Assembly: GCF_900111895.1 (NCBI RefSeq)
Contig: NZ_FOKB01000001.1
Location: 248,001 to 312,000 of the forward strand
Reading direction: 5' to 3'
DNA length: 64,000 bases
DNA from: Pseudomonas simiae
GTDB taxonomy: Bacteria; Pseudomonadota; Gammaproteobacteria; Pseudomonadales; Pseudomonadaceae
Shown: positions 27,458-35,714 of the stretch, piece after piece
Layout of the letters: each line of letters starts with the position of its first letter
Numbering within the stretch: the stretch's first letter is position 1
Notes under the pieces: generated by a model
Told to the model about the DNA's origin: nothing
Database searches by the model: none
What the model saw: the letters and a program-made list of their open reading frames with translations, nothing else
Position numbers and translations under genes: made by a program

Positions 27458-27847
27458 ATGACGACTTACAACTGGGATCTGATCGAACGTCTGCTGCACG
27501 AAGTGCAGAACGGCGAGGGCAGTTTCGCTCCGCGCAAATACGCCGAGCAGGAAGCGGCCGAGAAGGCCACGGCGGGCGAGTCCACCGGCAATCTGGACGC
27601 GCTCAAGAAGACGGCTGCGGATTATGAAGCGCTGCTGTTCAAGCGCGGTTTTATCGAGTCGCGCCCTGAAGGCGAGGGCGGCAATGGCGAGAATTTCATC
27701 CTGACCCCGCTCGGCGCGCAGTTGCTGGCGCTGATCGACAGTTCGATCCCGGGCAATGACCACCCGCGGCAGGTGCTGGATGAGCAGCCCGATGCGCTGG
27801 ACCCGGCGACCTTTGCCGAGGTGGCTTCCAAGGCTCAGATCGCCTGA
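27458..27847 (+). CDS. DUF2513-like winged-helix-type protein
   Basis: 129 residues, soluble. The beginning (YNWDLIERLLHEVQNG) and the late segment NFILTPLGAQLLALID resemble the DUF2513 family, small proteins with a winged-helix look often found near phage or regulatory genes. The part between (about 30-60) is Ala/Glu-rich and seems unstructured. GCAGGAGG upstream supports the start. No partner gene is apparent; it is divergent from the small periplasmic protein gene and precedes the copper operon by 127 bases. Confidence 0.72.
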   Translation: MTTYNWDLIERLLHEVQNGEGSFAPRKYAEQEAAEKATAGESTGNLDALKKTAADYEALLFKRGFIESRPEGEGGNGENFILTPLGAQLLALIDSSIPGNDHPRQVLDEQPDALDPATFAEVASKAQIA

Positions 27848-27887
27848 TCGACGTCACGCCCTGGCACAGTCGCAACGTCGGGGCGAA

Positions 27888-27910
27888 ACTGTCAGATCGG
27901 TAATCTGTCG
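27888..27910. promoter_or_regulatory. Candidate copper-responsive operator upstream of copA
   Basis: CAGAT-CGGTA-ATCTG lies within ACTGTCAGATCGGTAATCTG, 65-87 bases upstream of copA. It is also a partial direct repeat of CTGTC. Position and symmetry suit a two-component-regulator site such as CopR, but I am matching shape rather than a verified consensus. Confidence 0.4.
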
Positions 27911-27974
27911 CTAAGCTGGCTGACAGCCAGCCCTGCCTACTCTGCTGCCATTCAACTCATGGAATTGAATCGGC

Positions 27975-29681
27975 ATGCACTCCAACACTACCCGACGTAC
28001 CTTCGTCAAAGGCCTGGCTGCCGGTGGCTTGCTGGGCGGGCTCGGCCTTTGGCGCAGCCCGGTTTGGGCCGTGACCAGTCCGGGCGAACCCACGGTGCTG
28101 GCAGGCACCGAGTTTGATCTGTTCATCGACCAAACCCGCGTCAACCTCACCGGTCGCCACCGCACTGCGCTGACGATCAACGGCAGCCTGCCCGGCCCGC
28201 TGCTGCGCTGGCGCGAAGGTGACACCGTGACCTTGCGCGTGAAAAACCGCTTGGCCGAACCGACGTCGATCCACTGGCACGGCATTCTCCTGCCGTCGAA
28301 TATGGACGGCGTACCGGGCTTGAGCTTCAAGGGTATCGAGCCGGGGGGCGTGTTTGTCTACCAATTCACGGTCAAGCAGCACGGCACTTACTGGTACCAC
28401 AGCCATTCCGGGTTCCAGGAACAGCAGGGCGTGTATGGCCCACTGGTGATCGACCCGAGAGAGCCCGAGCCCTACACCTACCAGCGCGACTACGTGGTGA
28501 TGCTGTCGGACTGGACCGACGAAGACCCTGTCGCCTTGATGAAAACCCTTAAGAAACAGTCCGACTACTACAACCTGCACAAGCCCACCATGGGCGACTT
28601 CGTGCGGGATGTGGGCAAGCAAGGCTGGTCGGCCACGATTGCCGATCGCCTGATGTGGGCGCAGATGAAGATGAACCCCACGGACCTGGCCGATGTCAGC
28701 GGCGAGACCTACACCTACCTGCTTAACGGCCAGCCGCCGGAGCGCAACTGGACGGGTGTGTTTCAGGCGGGCGAGACAATCCGTTTGCGCTTTATCAACG
28801 GCTCGGCAATGAGCTACTTCGATGTGCGCATTCCGGGGCTGAAGATGACCGTGATAGCCGCCGATGGCCAGCCCGTGCAGCCGGTGGGTGTCGACGAGTT
28901 CCGTATCGCCGTGGCGGAGACCTTCGATGTATTAGTCGAGCCGACGGCCGAGGCCTACACGCTGTTCGCCCAGTCAATGGACCGCAGTGGTTATGCCCGC
29001 GGCACGCTTGCCAGACAAACCGGGGCGACGGCCCCCGTACCGGCACTGGATCCGCGACCCTGGATCACCATGGACGACATGGGCATGGGCGGCATGGACC
29101 ACGGTGCCATGGCGGACATGCCGGATATGGCGGGCATGGATCACAGTGCCATGTCGATGCAGGCCCACCCTGCCAGCGAGCAAGACAACCCGCTGGTGGA
29201 TATGCAGGCCATGAGCCCGGTGCCCAAGCTCGACGACCCCGGCATCGGCCTGCGCAACAACGGCCGGCGCGTCCTGACTTATGCCGACCTGCGCAGCACC
29301 TTTGAGGACCCTGACGGGCGCGATCCCAGTCGCACGATTGAACTGCATCTCACCGGTCATATGGAGAAATTCGCCTGGTCCTTCAATGGCGTGAAGTTCT
29401 CCGATGCCGAGCCGTTGCAACTGGCCTATGGAGAGCGGGTCAGGCTGGTGCTGGTTAACGACACGATGATGAGTCACCCCATTCACTTGCACGGTCTGTG
29501 GAGTGATCTGGAAGATGAAAACGGCCAGTTCCAGGTGCGCAAGCACACCATCGATATGCCCCCGGGCTCACGGCGCAGCTACCGAGTGACTGCCGACGCG
29601 CTGGGGCGTTGGGCCTACCACTGCCATCTGCTGTACCACATGGAAATGGGCATGTTCCGTGAGGTGCGCGTGCATGAATGA
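27975..29681 (+). CDS. copA: Copper-resistance multicopper oxidase CopA
   Basis: 568 residues. A Tat signal ([12 protein letters not shown]) directs the folded protein to the periplasm. Copper ligands are all visible: HWHG (100-103), WYHSHSGF (140-147), HPIHLHG (from about 502) and the type-1 cluster [12 protein letters not shown] (about 549-560). Between them, about residues 366-395, a Met/His-rich stretch ([14 protein letters not shown] and more) typical of CopA and PcoA binds extra copper. It oxidises Cu(I) to the less harmful Cu(II). It heads a tight copABCD operon. Confidence 0.96.
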   Translation: MHSNTTRRTFVKGLAAGGLLGGLGLWRSPVWAVTSPGEPTVLAGTEFDLFIDQTRVNLTGRHRTALTINGSLPGPLLRWREGDTVTLRVKNRLAEPTSIHWHGILLPSNMDGVPGLSFKGIEPGGVFVYQFTVKQHGTYWYHSHSGFQEQQGVYGPLVIDPREPEPYTYQRDYVVMLSDWTDEDPVALMKTLKKQSDYYNLHKPTMGDFVRDVGKQGWSATIADRLMWAQMKMNPTDLADVSGETYTYLLNGQPPERNWTGVFQAGETIRLRFINGSAMSYFDVRIPGLKMTVIAADGQPVQPVGVDEFRIAVAETFDVLVEPTAEAYTLFAQSMDRSGYARGTLARQTGATAPVPALDPRPWITMDDMGMGGMDHGAMADMPDMAGMDHSAMSMQAHPASEQDNPLVDMQAMSPVPKLDDPGIGLRNNGRRVLTYADLRSTFEDPDGRDPSRTIELHLTGHMEKFAWSFNGVKFSDAEPLQLAYGERVRLVLVNDTMMSHPIHLHGLWSDLEDENGQFQVRKHTIDMPPGSRRSYRVTADALGRWAYHCHLLYHMEMGMFREVRVHE

Positions 29682-29691
29682 GGACGCAAGC

Positions 29692-30507
29692 ATGAGCCGT
29701 CGAATTTCACCTGTTTTGCTTGCGCTGGCGTTTGCTCCGCTGGCGCAGGCCGACGAGTTCCAAGGCATGAGCCCAGCGACACCGGCGCTCACCGAAAGTC
29801 GCACACCGATTCCCGTGTTGACTGACGCTGATCGTGCTGCGGTCTACAACGCGCCCGGTGGGCACCGTGTCCACGACCATGGCATCAACTCGCTGCTGCT
29901 GATCAATCAGTTGGAATGGCAGGGCGGCGAGGGCGACGGCGCGCTGAACTGGGATATTAAGGGGTGGGTCGGTGGTGATATCGATCGCCTATGGCTACGC
30001 AGTGAAGGCGAGCGCAGTGCCGGTCGCACCGAAAGCGCCGAAGCCCAGGCGTTGTGGGGGCATGCCATCAGTCCCTGGTGGGACGTGGTCGGCGGCGTGC
30101 GCCAGGACTTCAAACCAGGGGACGGCCAGACCTGGGCGGCGTTCGGCGCCCAGGGCATGGCTCTTTACAACTTTGAAGCCGAAGCCACGGTATTTGTCGG
30201 TGAGTCTGGGCGTACCGCTGCGCGGTTGGAGGGCGATTACGACTTCCTGCTGACTAATCGGCTGATCCTGCAGCCCACCGCCGAACTCAACTTCTATGGA
30301 CGCAATGATCCGCAGCGCGGCGTCGGTTCGGGCCTGTCGGACAGTGAGTTAGGCCTGAGACTGCGTTACGAAGTACGCCGCGAATTTGCGCCGTATGTGG
30401 GCGTGACATGGCATCGCAGCTACGGCCAAACCGCGCAATACGCCCGAGATGACGGCGAAGACACGAACCAGGTGCGCTGGGTCGTGGGTATGCGCTTGTG
30501 GTTCTGA
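29692..30507 (+). CDS. copB: Copper-resistance outer-membrane protein CopB
   Basis: 271 residues from the ATG at 29692, chosen for its signal peptide (…[14 protein letters not shown]) and GAGGACG upstream; an ATG at 29674 overlapping copA is the alternative. The body shows the CopB/PcoB beta-barrel pattern with [16 protein letters not shown] and a C-terminal aromatic Phe (GMRLWF). CopB sits in the outer membrane and works with CopA in copper sequestration. Many CopB proteins have a longer Met/His-rich N-terminus; this one is short, which limits its own copper binding. Confidence 0.93.
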   Translation: MSRRISPVLLALAFAPLAQADEFQGMSPATPALTESRTPIPVLTDADRAAVYNAPGGHRVHDHGINSLLLINQLEWQGGEGDGALNWDIKGWVGGDIDRLWLRSEGERSAGRTESAEAQALWGHAISPWWDVVGGVRQDFKPGDGQTWAAFGAQGMALYNFEAEATVFVGESGRTAARLEGDYDFLLTNRLILQPTAELNFYGRNDPQRGVGSGLSDSELGLRLRYEVRREFAPYVGVTWHRSYGQTAQYARDDGEDTNQVRWVVGMRLWF

Positions 30508-30557
30508 CGTTTTTATTTTTCCTATAACTCGCCGCCATGAGCGGCCTGGAGCCTTGC

Positions 30558-30944
30558 ATGTCGATGTTTAAAACCGCCCTGGCGGGCGTTGTGCTGTCGG
30601 CCGGTGTGATCATCAGCCTGGGGGCCTCGGCCCATCCGAAGTTGTTGTCGTCCACGCCAGACTCCGGTGCCCAGGGCGCGGCACCGGCAGTGATTGAATT
30701 GCGTTTCTCAGAAAACCTGTTGACGCAGTTCTCCGGCGCCAAGCTGATCATGACCGATATGCCCGGCATGCCCCATTCTCCGATGCCGGTAAAGGCCAGT
30801 GTCGCGGCCAGTAGCGATCCTAAGGTGATGTTGATCAAACCGGCCTCCACACTGACGACCGGGACCTATCGGGTTGATTGGCGCGCCGTATCGTCCGACA
30901 CGCACCCGATCCTTGGCAACGTGGTGTTCAGCGTCCAGCCATGA
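30558..30944 (+). CDS. copC: Periplasmic copper-binding protein CopC
   Basis: 128 residues. A signal peptide (about 1-27) ends before HPKLLSSTP, leaving His1 of the mature protein, the N-terminal Cu(II) ligand of CopC. A Met-rich loop (MTDMPGMPHSPMP) holds the Cu(I) site, and the end (YRVDWRAVSSDTHPILG) carries the other conserved His. CTGGAG six bases upstream supports the start at 30558; an ATG at 30564 is also possible. CopC ferries copper in the periplasm. It overlaps copD at ATGA. Confidence 0.95.
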   Translation: MSMFKTALAGVVLSAGVIISLGASAHPKLLSSTPDSGAQGAAPAVIELRFSENLLTQFSGAKLIMTDMPGMPHSPMPVKASVAASSDPKVMLIKPASTLTTGTYRVDWRAVSSDTHPILGNVVFSVQP

Positions 30945-31795
30945 GTGAACTGGTCGCGGTGTTACTGCGTTTCGCGCTGTATCTGGACTTGATGCTGGTG
31001 TTTGGCCTGGGGCTGTTTGGCCTGTATGCAGACAGCAGGTTGCTGAATCTGAAGCCGTTGCTGCGGAGGTTGGTGGGGCTGGGGGTGCTGCTGTCGTTGG
31101 CGTCGCTGCTGTCCATGACCCAGGCCATGAGTGGCGCCGAGGATTGGCCAACACTGTGGATGCACCTGCAGATGATGCTCTGGCAGACCGAGCTGGGCTG
31201 GACTTGGTGGTCGCGCATTGCGGCGCTGGTGCTGGTTGTGCTCAGTACCCGATTGGCCACTTTGTTCGGCGGTGTCGCGTTGGTGACGCTGGCGTGGGCT
31301 GGGCATGGCGTGATGCATGAGGGCTCGTTGGGGGGGTGGCATTTGCTAAGCGACAGTGCGCATCTGCTCGCTGCGGCGGGCTGGGTCGGGGCATTGGCGG
31401 CGTTCGGGCTGATGCTAGCGAGTGCGTCTGAGCAGGCGGTGCCGGTGTTGGCACACGCATTGACGGGCTTCGAGCGTGTTGGTGTGGTCTTCGTTGCGGT
31501 ACTGATGGGTACGGGCGTGGCGAATTATCTGTTTGTGGTCGGGCCGAACCTGGATGGCATCACCGGCGGTGTCTACGCAATCCTGTTGTGCTTGAAGTTG
31601 GGGGCTTTCGGCTTGATGTTGGGGCTGGCGGCGCTCAATCGCTCGCACTTGACGCCCCTGCTTCAGCGCTCCCTCGCGGCGGGTGACCACCGAGCGGCAC
31701 GTCAAGCCTTGCGTCGCAGCATCACCCTGGAGTTTGGGGCGGCGGTTTTGATCCTGGGGCTGGTAGCCTGGCTGGGGACCTTGGCTCCCCGCTAG
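30941..31795 (+). CDS. copD: Inner-membrane copper protein CopD
   Basis: 284 residues with about eight membrane segments. The ATG overlaps the copC stop (ATGA), so translation is coupled. The sequence fits the CopD/PcoD family: histidines within membrane parts (HGVMHE, LLSDSAHLLAAAGWVGALAA) may bind copper or heme-like ligands. CopD is thought to import copper with CopC. The gene ends 4 bases into the end of the convergent DUF6279 gene, with no terminator between. No copRS two-component genes lie within the window. Confidence 0.93.
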   Translation: MSELVAVLLRFALYLDLMLVFGLGLFGLYADSRLLNLKPLLRRLVGLGVLLSLASLLSMTQAMSGAEDWPTLWMHLQMMLWQTELGWTWWSRIAALVLVVLSTRLATLFGGVALVTLAWAGHGVMHEGSLGGWHLLSDSAHLLAAAGWVGALAAFGLMLASASEQAVPVLAHALTGFERVGVVFVAVLMGTGVANYLFVVGPNLDGITGGVYAILLCLKLGAFGLMLGLAALNRSHLTPLLQRSLAAGDHRAARQALRRSITLEFGAAVLILGLVAWLGTLAPR

Positions 31796-32658
31796 GGCTG
31801 CACGCTCTTCAGGCACTTAAGCGCCTGGAAATCGCTGCGCACCTTGTCGATTTTCTGGGTGAGCTTCTGTCGTTGTTGCACGGTGCTTTCGGCCATCACG
31901 TCGACAATCAGGCTGCGGGCCGCGGCTTCCGTCTGAGCATAGGCGGTGCGGTATTGCGGGGTCCAAAGGCTTTCGCGGTCCACCAGCAACTGCTGCATTT
32001 TCTGCGGGAAATCGGCGTTTTTGCGCTGTTGCACGGCATCGATAAATTGCGCCTGCCAGCGGGCGCGGTTGCCGATCCATTCCTGGTTCTGCTCGCCCAG
32101 TGCGATGGACCAGGCCGTCACACGGTTCTGCTGGCTGGCGCTGAGCGGGCCGATCCAGGCGTCCAGGCGCTTGTTCATGCGCTCGGCGCGCTCCTTGATC
32201 TGCTGGGCCAGGGGCGGCTTGAGGTATTCGTCCTGGCGCTTGCGCAAGTCCTTGGCCAGGGCCGCGCTCATGTCCTGGACCTGCTGATCGTCCAGGCCTT
32301 GGAGCAGTTCGATGGCCGACGGCGTGATCTCACGGGCGACTTCGTCGATGGCCAGTTTGGCTTCGGTGGTACGGGCTTGTAGCGCGGCGTCGGTGACCTG
32401 ATTGTCGTCGGCCATCCGTTGCAGGCGATCCAGCCAGTCCAGATAGCCTGGCAATTGCGTGGTGCAGTGCCAGGCCAGGTGTTCCTTGAGTGTGTCGTTG
32501 AACCAGCTCTTCTGCCCGGCGTTCATGTCCAGGTAGTCATTGAGGGTCCAGGGAATGATCACGTCCAGGTTACGATAGGCGAGGCCTACGCGATTGCAAC
32601 CGGCGAGCACCAGGCTCAGGGTCAGTAATACCACCAGTAATTTGAGCCGACGCAGCAT
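31792..32658 (-). CDS. DUF6279 family lipoprotein
   Basis: 288 residues from the ATG at 32658 (AAGGACC upstream). A lipobox LVLAGC (cysteine at about 20) marks a lipoprotein. The mature part is helical and charged, opening with AYRNLDVIIPWTLNDYLDMN, a signature of the DUF6279 family. The cellular role is not known; such proteins are widespread in gammaproteobacteria. It overlaps copD by 4 bases tail to tail and lies downstream of a TorF-like porin gene on the same strand, 65 bases away. Confidence 0.85.
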   Translation of the reverse strand: MLRRLKLLVVLLTLSLVLAGCNRVGLAYRNLDVIIPWTLNDYLDMNAGQKSWFNDTLKEHLAWHCTTQLPGYLDWLDRLQRMADDNQVTDAALQARTTEAKLAIDEVAREITPSAIELLQGLDDQQVQDMSAALAKDLRKRQDEYLKPPLAQQIKERAERMNKRLDAWIGPLSASQQNRVTAWSIALGEQNQEWIGNRARWQAQFIDAVQQRKNADFPQKMQQLLVDRESLWTPQYRTAYAQTEAAARSLIVDVMAESTVQQRQKLTQKIDKVRSDFQALKCLKSVQP

Positions 32659-32723
32659 GGGCGGGTCCTTCGCAGAGTGGGTTATCACATGTGAACCCGC
32701 GTCGGGTGCGACAGTTCAGCCCA

Positions 32724-33446
32724 TCAATAAAACGACCGCGCGGCCTTCAGCGTCAACAGGCCATCGCATTGCGAATTGTGTCCGGAATAGGCCGAGCAAT
32801 CTCCGCCGCTGAGGCTGGAATCGCTGTAGATCAGGTTCAAGTCCACGCCCATCCACTGCCGGGAGAATTGCACCGACCAGTCGCTGAAGGTATGAATGGA
32901 GCCTCCATCGACCGAAACCGGGGTGCCCAATTGATGAGTGGTGTATTTCATGCTGACGCCGATGCCAAACGGTTGGGTGCCGCCGAGGTCGGCAAACAGG
33001 GTGCTGTCCTGGCGGTCCGGATCGTTACTGAAGGACGCACCGAAGCGGTTGCCCAATAGATTCAGGCCGCCGTAGAACTCCTGGCTGTCGAGGGGGCTGA
33101 GCTTGGGGTAGCTGTAGTGGATCAGGCCCACTTCGTAGCCCAGGGTTTGGTCGAAGGGGTGCTTGAAGCCCATGTAGGAATCGACTTCGAGGTTGCTGGA
33201 CGAGGACAGGCCCATGTTTGGGGAGAACTGCCCGAAGTACAAGCCGCTGTCGTGGCTCAGGTCCAGCCCACCATGGAACGAATCGCTGCCGGGAGACGTC
33301 GGCTTGACGAGTCCTTGGGCCATGCTGCGGCTGGGTGTGGTGCCCAGTTTCAAGTCGAAATCACCCAGTTCACGCTGAAAGATCTGCGCTTCGGCGAGAG
33401 GGCTGGCGACCAGGGCACCGACCAGGAATATGCAGGATTTGAACAT
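32724..33446 (-). CDS. TorF family putative porin
   Basis: 240 residues. A signal peptide (about 1-20, cleavage after AEA) precedes a beta-barrel with many short alternating strands and glycine turns (SFHGGLDLSHDSGLYFGQFS, then YMGFKHPFDQTLGYEVGLIH). This is the pattern of the TorF / Gcw_chp group of putative outer-membrane porins, and it ends in a C-terminal aromatic (AARSFY). Two cysteines near the end (GGDCSAYSGHNSQCDG) may form a disulfide in a loop. Substrate unknown. It is probably co-transcribed with the DUF6279 gene. Confidence 0.84.
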   Translation of the reverse strand: MFKSCIFLVGALVASPLAEAQIFQRELGDFDLKLGTTPSRSMAQGLVKPTSPGSDSFHGGLDLSHDSGLYFGQFSPNMGLSSSSNLEVDSYMGFKHPFDQTLGYEVGLIHYSYPKLSPLDSQEFYGGLNLLGNRFGASFSNDPDRQDSTLFADLGGTQPFGIGVSMKYTTHQLGTPVSVDGGSIHTFSDWSVQFSRQWMGVDLNLIYSDSSLSGGDCSAYSGHNSQCDGLLTLKAARSFY

Positions 33447-33602
33447 GCTTCACTCCATGAAAAGCGAGGAGCAGTGACGGAGAAAATCGGGCAGATGCCC
33501 GTGCTAGACGTGTGCAAGCATACCGGCGAATGCGTGGCGGTGAGGCCCGTTCGTCGATTGGTGCGGTTACGAAGAGAGTGCAGGGAGCATTTCGGGCTCT
33601 AG

Positions 33603-33638
33603 TCCTAGCGCCTTGAAGGCAAGACGCTTAGGGACCAG
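33603..33638. other. Imperfect hairpin downstream of a small minus-strand gene
   Basis: GTCCTAGCGCCTTGAAGGC followed by AAGACGCTTAGGGAC can fold into an imperfect stem. It lies just after the stop of the 59-residue protein gene (minus strand) and upstream of the TorF-like gene. No U-run follows, so its role as a terminator is uncertain. Confidence 0.3.
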
Positions 33639-33653
33639 GTGTGTTGCGCGGTA

Positions 33654-33833
33654 TTACTTCTTACCCAGGCTGATCTGCTTGGATGGGCCGAAAGTCTGGC
33701 CGCTCACGCCCTTGGCAATCTGCTGGATTTCGCCGCCGGACTTGAGAAATGCAGCAATCTGGCTGTTGATCGATTCGCTGGTTTCAACGGCGGGAGCTGG
33801 CTTTGCTTTGCTGTTGGATGCTTTTACGCGCAT
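33654..33833 (-). CDS. Small basic protein of unknown function
   Basis: 59 residues, lysine-rich, soluble. The N-terminal third is disordered-looking (ASNSKAKPAPAVETSE), followed by a helix (INSQIAAFLKSGGEIQQI) and a basic tail (GPSKQISLGKK). The start could be the ATG at 33833 or the GTG at 33842. The helix-then-basic-tail layout suggests a nucleic-acid-associated protein, but that is only an impression. No family recognised. The codon use looks like that of a real Pseudomonas gene. Confidence 0.65.
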   Translation of the reverse strand: MRVKASNSKAKPAPAVETSESINSQIAAFLKSGGEIQQIAKGVSGQTFGPSKQISLGKK

Positions 33834-34155
33834 GGCGGCCACTAACCTGTAGAAAATTAACTTGGCCAGGCATCGTACAGGAAATACTTGACAATTGCTT
33901 GGTAAATATCCCTCAGGAATAACAGGGGCCATGGGAAATAGCCGAAGTTCATCTTTGAAATAAACCCCTAACTTACTGTTTTAACTCGAAACCATGGATC
34001 TATCGGTGCATGGCCGGCTGGGAAAAATTGGCTGATTGATCGGACGAGCGGGGCGATGCCACTGCAATGCCACGTCAGCCCGCGATTTTTCGGGCACGCG
34101 CGCGTGGCGGGCGCAAGTCGGGTAGAATGCCGCCCACGTAATGAGGGTATTGAAA
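33834..34155. other. Intergenic region between two divergent genes
   Basis: About 320 bases, AT-rich up to 34000, then GC-rich. It must hold promoters for the 59-residue protein gene (minus) and the S1-domain gene (plus). GCCCG-CGATTTTT-CGGGC at 34078-34095 is a small stem in the likely leader of the latter. No further gene or repeat was found. Confidence 0.4.
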
Positions 34156-34992
34156 ATGGCTTTGGTCGGGCGCTACAACAGCTTGCAAGTGGTTAAACAT
34201 ACTAACTTTGGTTTGTACCTGGACGGTGCGCAAGATGGCGAAATCCTCTTGCCTAATCGGTATATCCCCAAAGATATTCCCAGTGAAGATGAAGACTGGC
34301 TTAACGTTTTCATTTATCTGGACAGCGATGACAAACTTATCGCCACGACTGAAAAACCCAAAGTTCAAGTGGGTGAGTTCGCCAGTTTAAAAGTGGTGGA
34401 AGTCAACAGTATTGGCGTGTTCCTCGACTGGGGTTTGCCCAAGGACCTGCTGCTGCCGTATTCGGAAGAAAAACGCCAGTTGAGCGCCGGTGAATACTGC
34501 GTGGTGCACGTCTACCTCGACAAACACACCAAGCGCATCACCGCCACCGCACGGCTGGACCGTTACTTGGACAAGACGCCGGCTAACTACCAGGTGGGTC
34601 AGGAAGTCGACCTGCTGGTGGCCGAAGCCACTGATATGGGCTTCAAGGCGATCATCAACAACAAGCACTGGGGCCTGATTCACAAGAACGAAGTGTTCAA
34701 GTTCCTGCGCCCAGGTAAAGAAGAAAAAGGCTTTATCAAAGAGATCCGTGCCGATGGCAACATCAGCCTGAGCCTGCAACCGGTCGGTCAGGAAGCGGCC
34801 TCCAGTCTCAACTCGAAGATCCTTGCCAAGTTGCGTGAAAACAACGGCAGCCTGCCGGTCAGCGACAAGAGTGATCCGGCAGTGATCAGCAACTTGTTCG
34901 GCGTGAGCAAGGGCAACTTCAAGAAGGCCATTGGTGCGTTGTACAAGCAGGGCCAGATCGTGATTCACGCGGATCGCATTGAACTAAGCTGA
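34156..34992 (+). CDS. CvfB/YitL-like S1-domain RNA-binding protein
   Basis: 278 residues. Three S1-like OB folds follow each other (about 1-65, 70-130 and 140-205), with repeated motifs such as LQVVKHTNFGLYLDG, VVEVNSIGVFLDWGLPKDLL and DMGFKAIINNKHWGLIH, then a C-terminal winged helix (about 220-278, VSKGNFKKAIGALYKQG). This is the CvfB/YitL architecture, RNA-binding proteins linked to virulence control in Gram-positives. The start at 34156 is preceded by GAGGG; an ATG at 34141 lies before it. Its RNA targets are unknown. Confidence 0.9.
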   Translation: MALVGRYNSLQVVKHTNFGLYLDGAQDGEILLPNRYIPKDIPSEDEDWLNVFIYLDSDDKLIATTEKPKVQVGEFASLKVVEVNSIGVFLDWGLPKDLLLPYSEEKRQLSAGEYCVVHVYLDKHTKRITATARLDRYLDKTPANYQVGQEVDLLVAEATDMGFKAIINNKHWGLIHKNEVFKFLRPGKEEKGFIKEIRADGNISLSLQPVGQEAASSLNSKILAKLRENNGSLPVSDKSDPAVISNLFGVSKGNFKKAIGALYKQGQIVIHADRIELS

Positions 34993-35007
34993 CCCCGTTT
35001 CGTTCTT

Positions 35008-35105
35008 CTGTAGGAGCGAGGGGGACCCCTGGTCCTTGCTCGCGAAGGTACATCCGACACCGTGATGCGCCAGGAATATTTTCGCGAGCAAGCTCGCTCC
35101 TACAA
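35008..35105. repeat. REP hairpin with an insertion in one arm
   Basis: Left arm TGTAGGAGCGAG…TTGCTCGCGAA is interrupted by about 14 bases (GGGGACCCCTGGTC), while the right arm TTCGCGAGCAAGCTCGCTCC is intact. The insertion is itself partly self-complementary. It lies between the S1-domain gene and the DUF2177 gene, ending 13 bases before the latter's start, so the hairpin may affect its ribosome site. Confidence 0.87.
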
Positions 35106-35117
35106 AGGGCTGCACCC

Positions 35118-35516
35118 ATGTCGAAAAAGACGCTGTTCGCCTACCTCGGCACGTTGCTCGCGTTCCTGATCCTGGACGGCCTCTGGTTAGGTGTCCTCAT
35201 GGGCCCCACCTATAAGTCCCTGCTGGGGCCGCTGATGCTGGATCAGCCTCGCCTGTTGCCCGCAACACTCTTCTATCTCCTCTATGTGCTCGGTTGTGTC
35301 GTGTTTGTGGTCTTGCCCAGCGCAAGCTGGCAACGCGCCGCACGCTTGGGCGCCTTGCTGGGCCTGGTCGCCTACGGCACCTATGACCTGAGCAATTGGG
35401 CCACGCTGCAAGGGTGGTCTGCGCAGTTGGCGGTGATGGACATGGCCTGGGGCACCTTCCTGACCGCAGCCTGCTGCACGGCGGGTTATCTGTGTGCACA
35501 TCGAGTGCAGCGCTGA
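35118..35516 (+). CDS. DUF2177 family membrane protein
   Basis: 132 residues with four membrane segments. LDGLWLGVLMGPTYKSLLGP near the N-terminus and YGTYDLSNWATLQGW in the second half are hallmarks of DUF2177, small inner-membrane proteins of unknown role. The ATG at 35118 lies right after a REP hairpin whose right arm (GCTCGCTCCTACAAAGGG) contributes the only plausible ribosome site, AAAGGG. That makes expression dependent on REP folding plausible. Confidence 0.87.
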   Translation: MSKKTLFAYLGTLLAFLILDGLWLGVLMGPTYKSLLGPLMLDQPRLLPATLFYLLYVLGCVVFVVLPSASWQRAARLGALLGLVAYGTYDLSNWATLQGWSAQLAVMDMAWGTFLTAACCTAGYLCAHRVQR

Positions 35517-35714
35517 TTGTGTACAGGATTTCTGTGCACCGTTGCTGAGCGCATTACCCATCGCTAAGCCTGTATCAGCCCCTTTGGGACGCCGTTCCAG
35601 AGGGATTGGGTTCAATTGGCACGCATTCTGCTGACTATCTCGTATACAAACCATGCCGCCTCCCGTATGCACCCTGCAACGGAAGCGCAGGCCGGTATTT
35701 CGAGGAGCCCAGCG

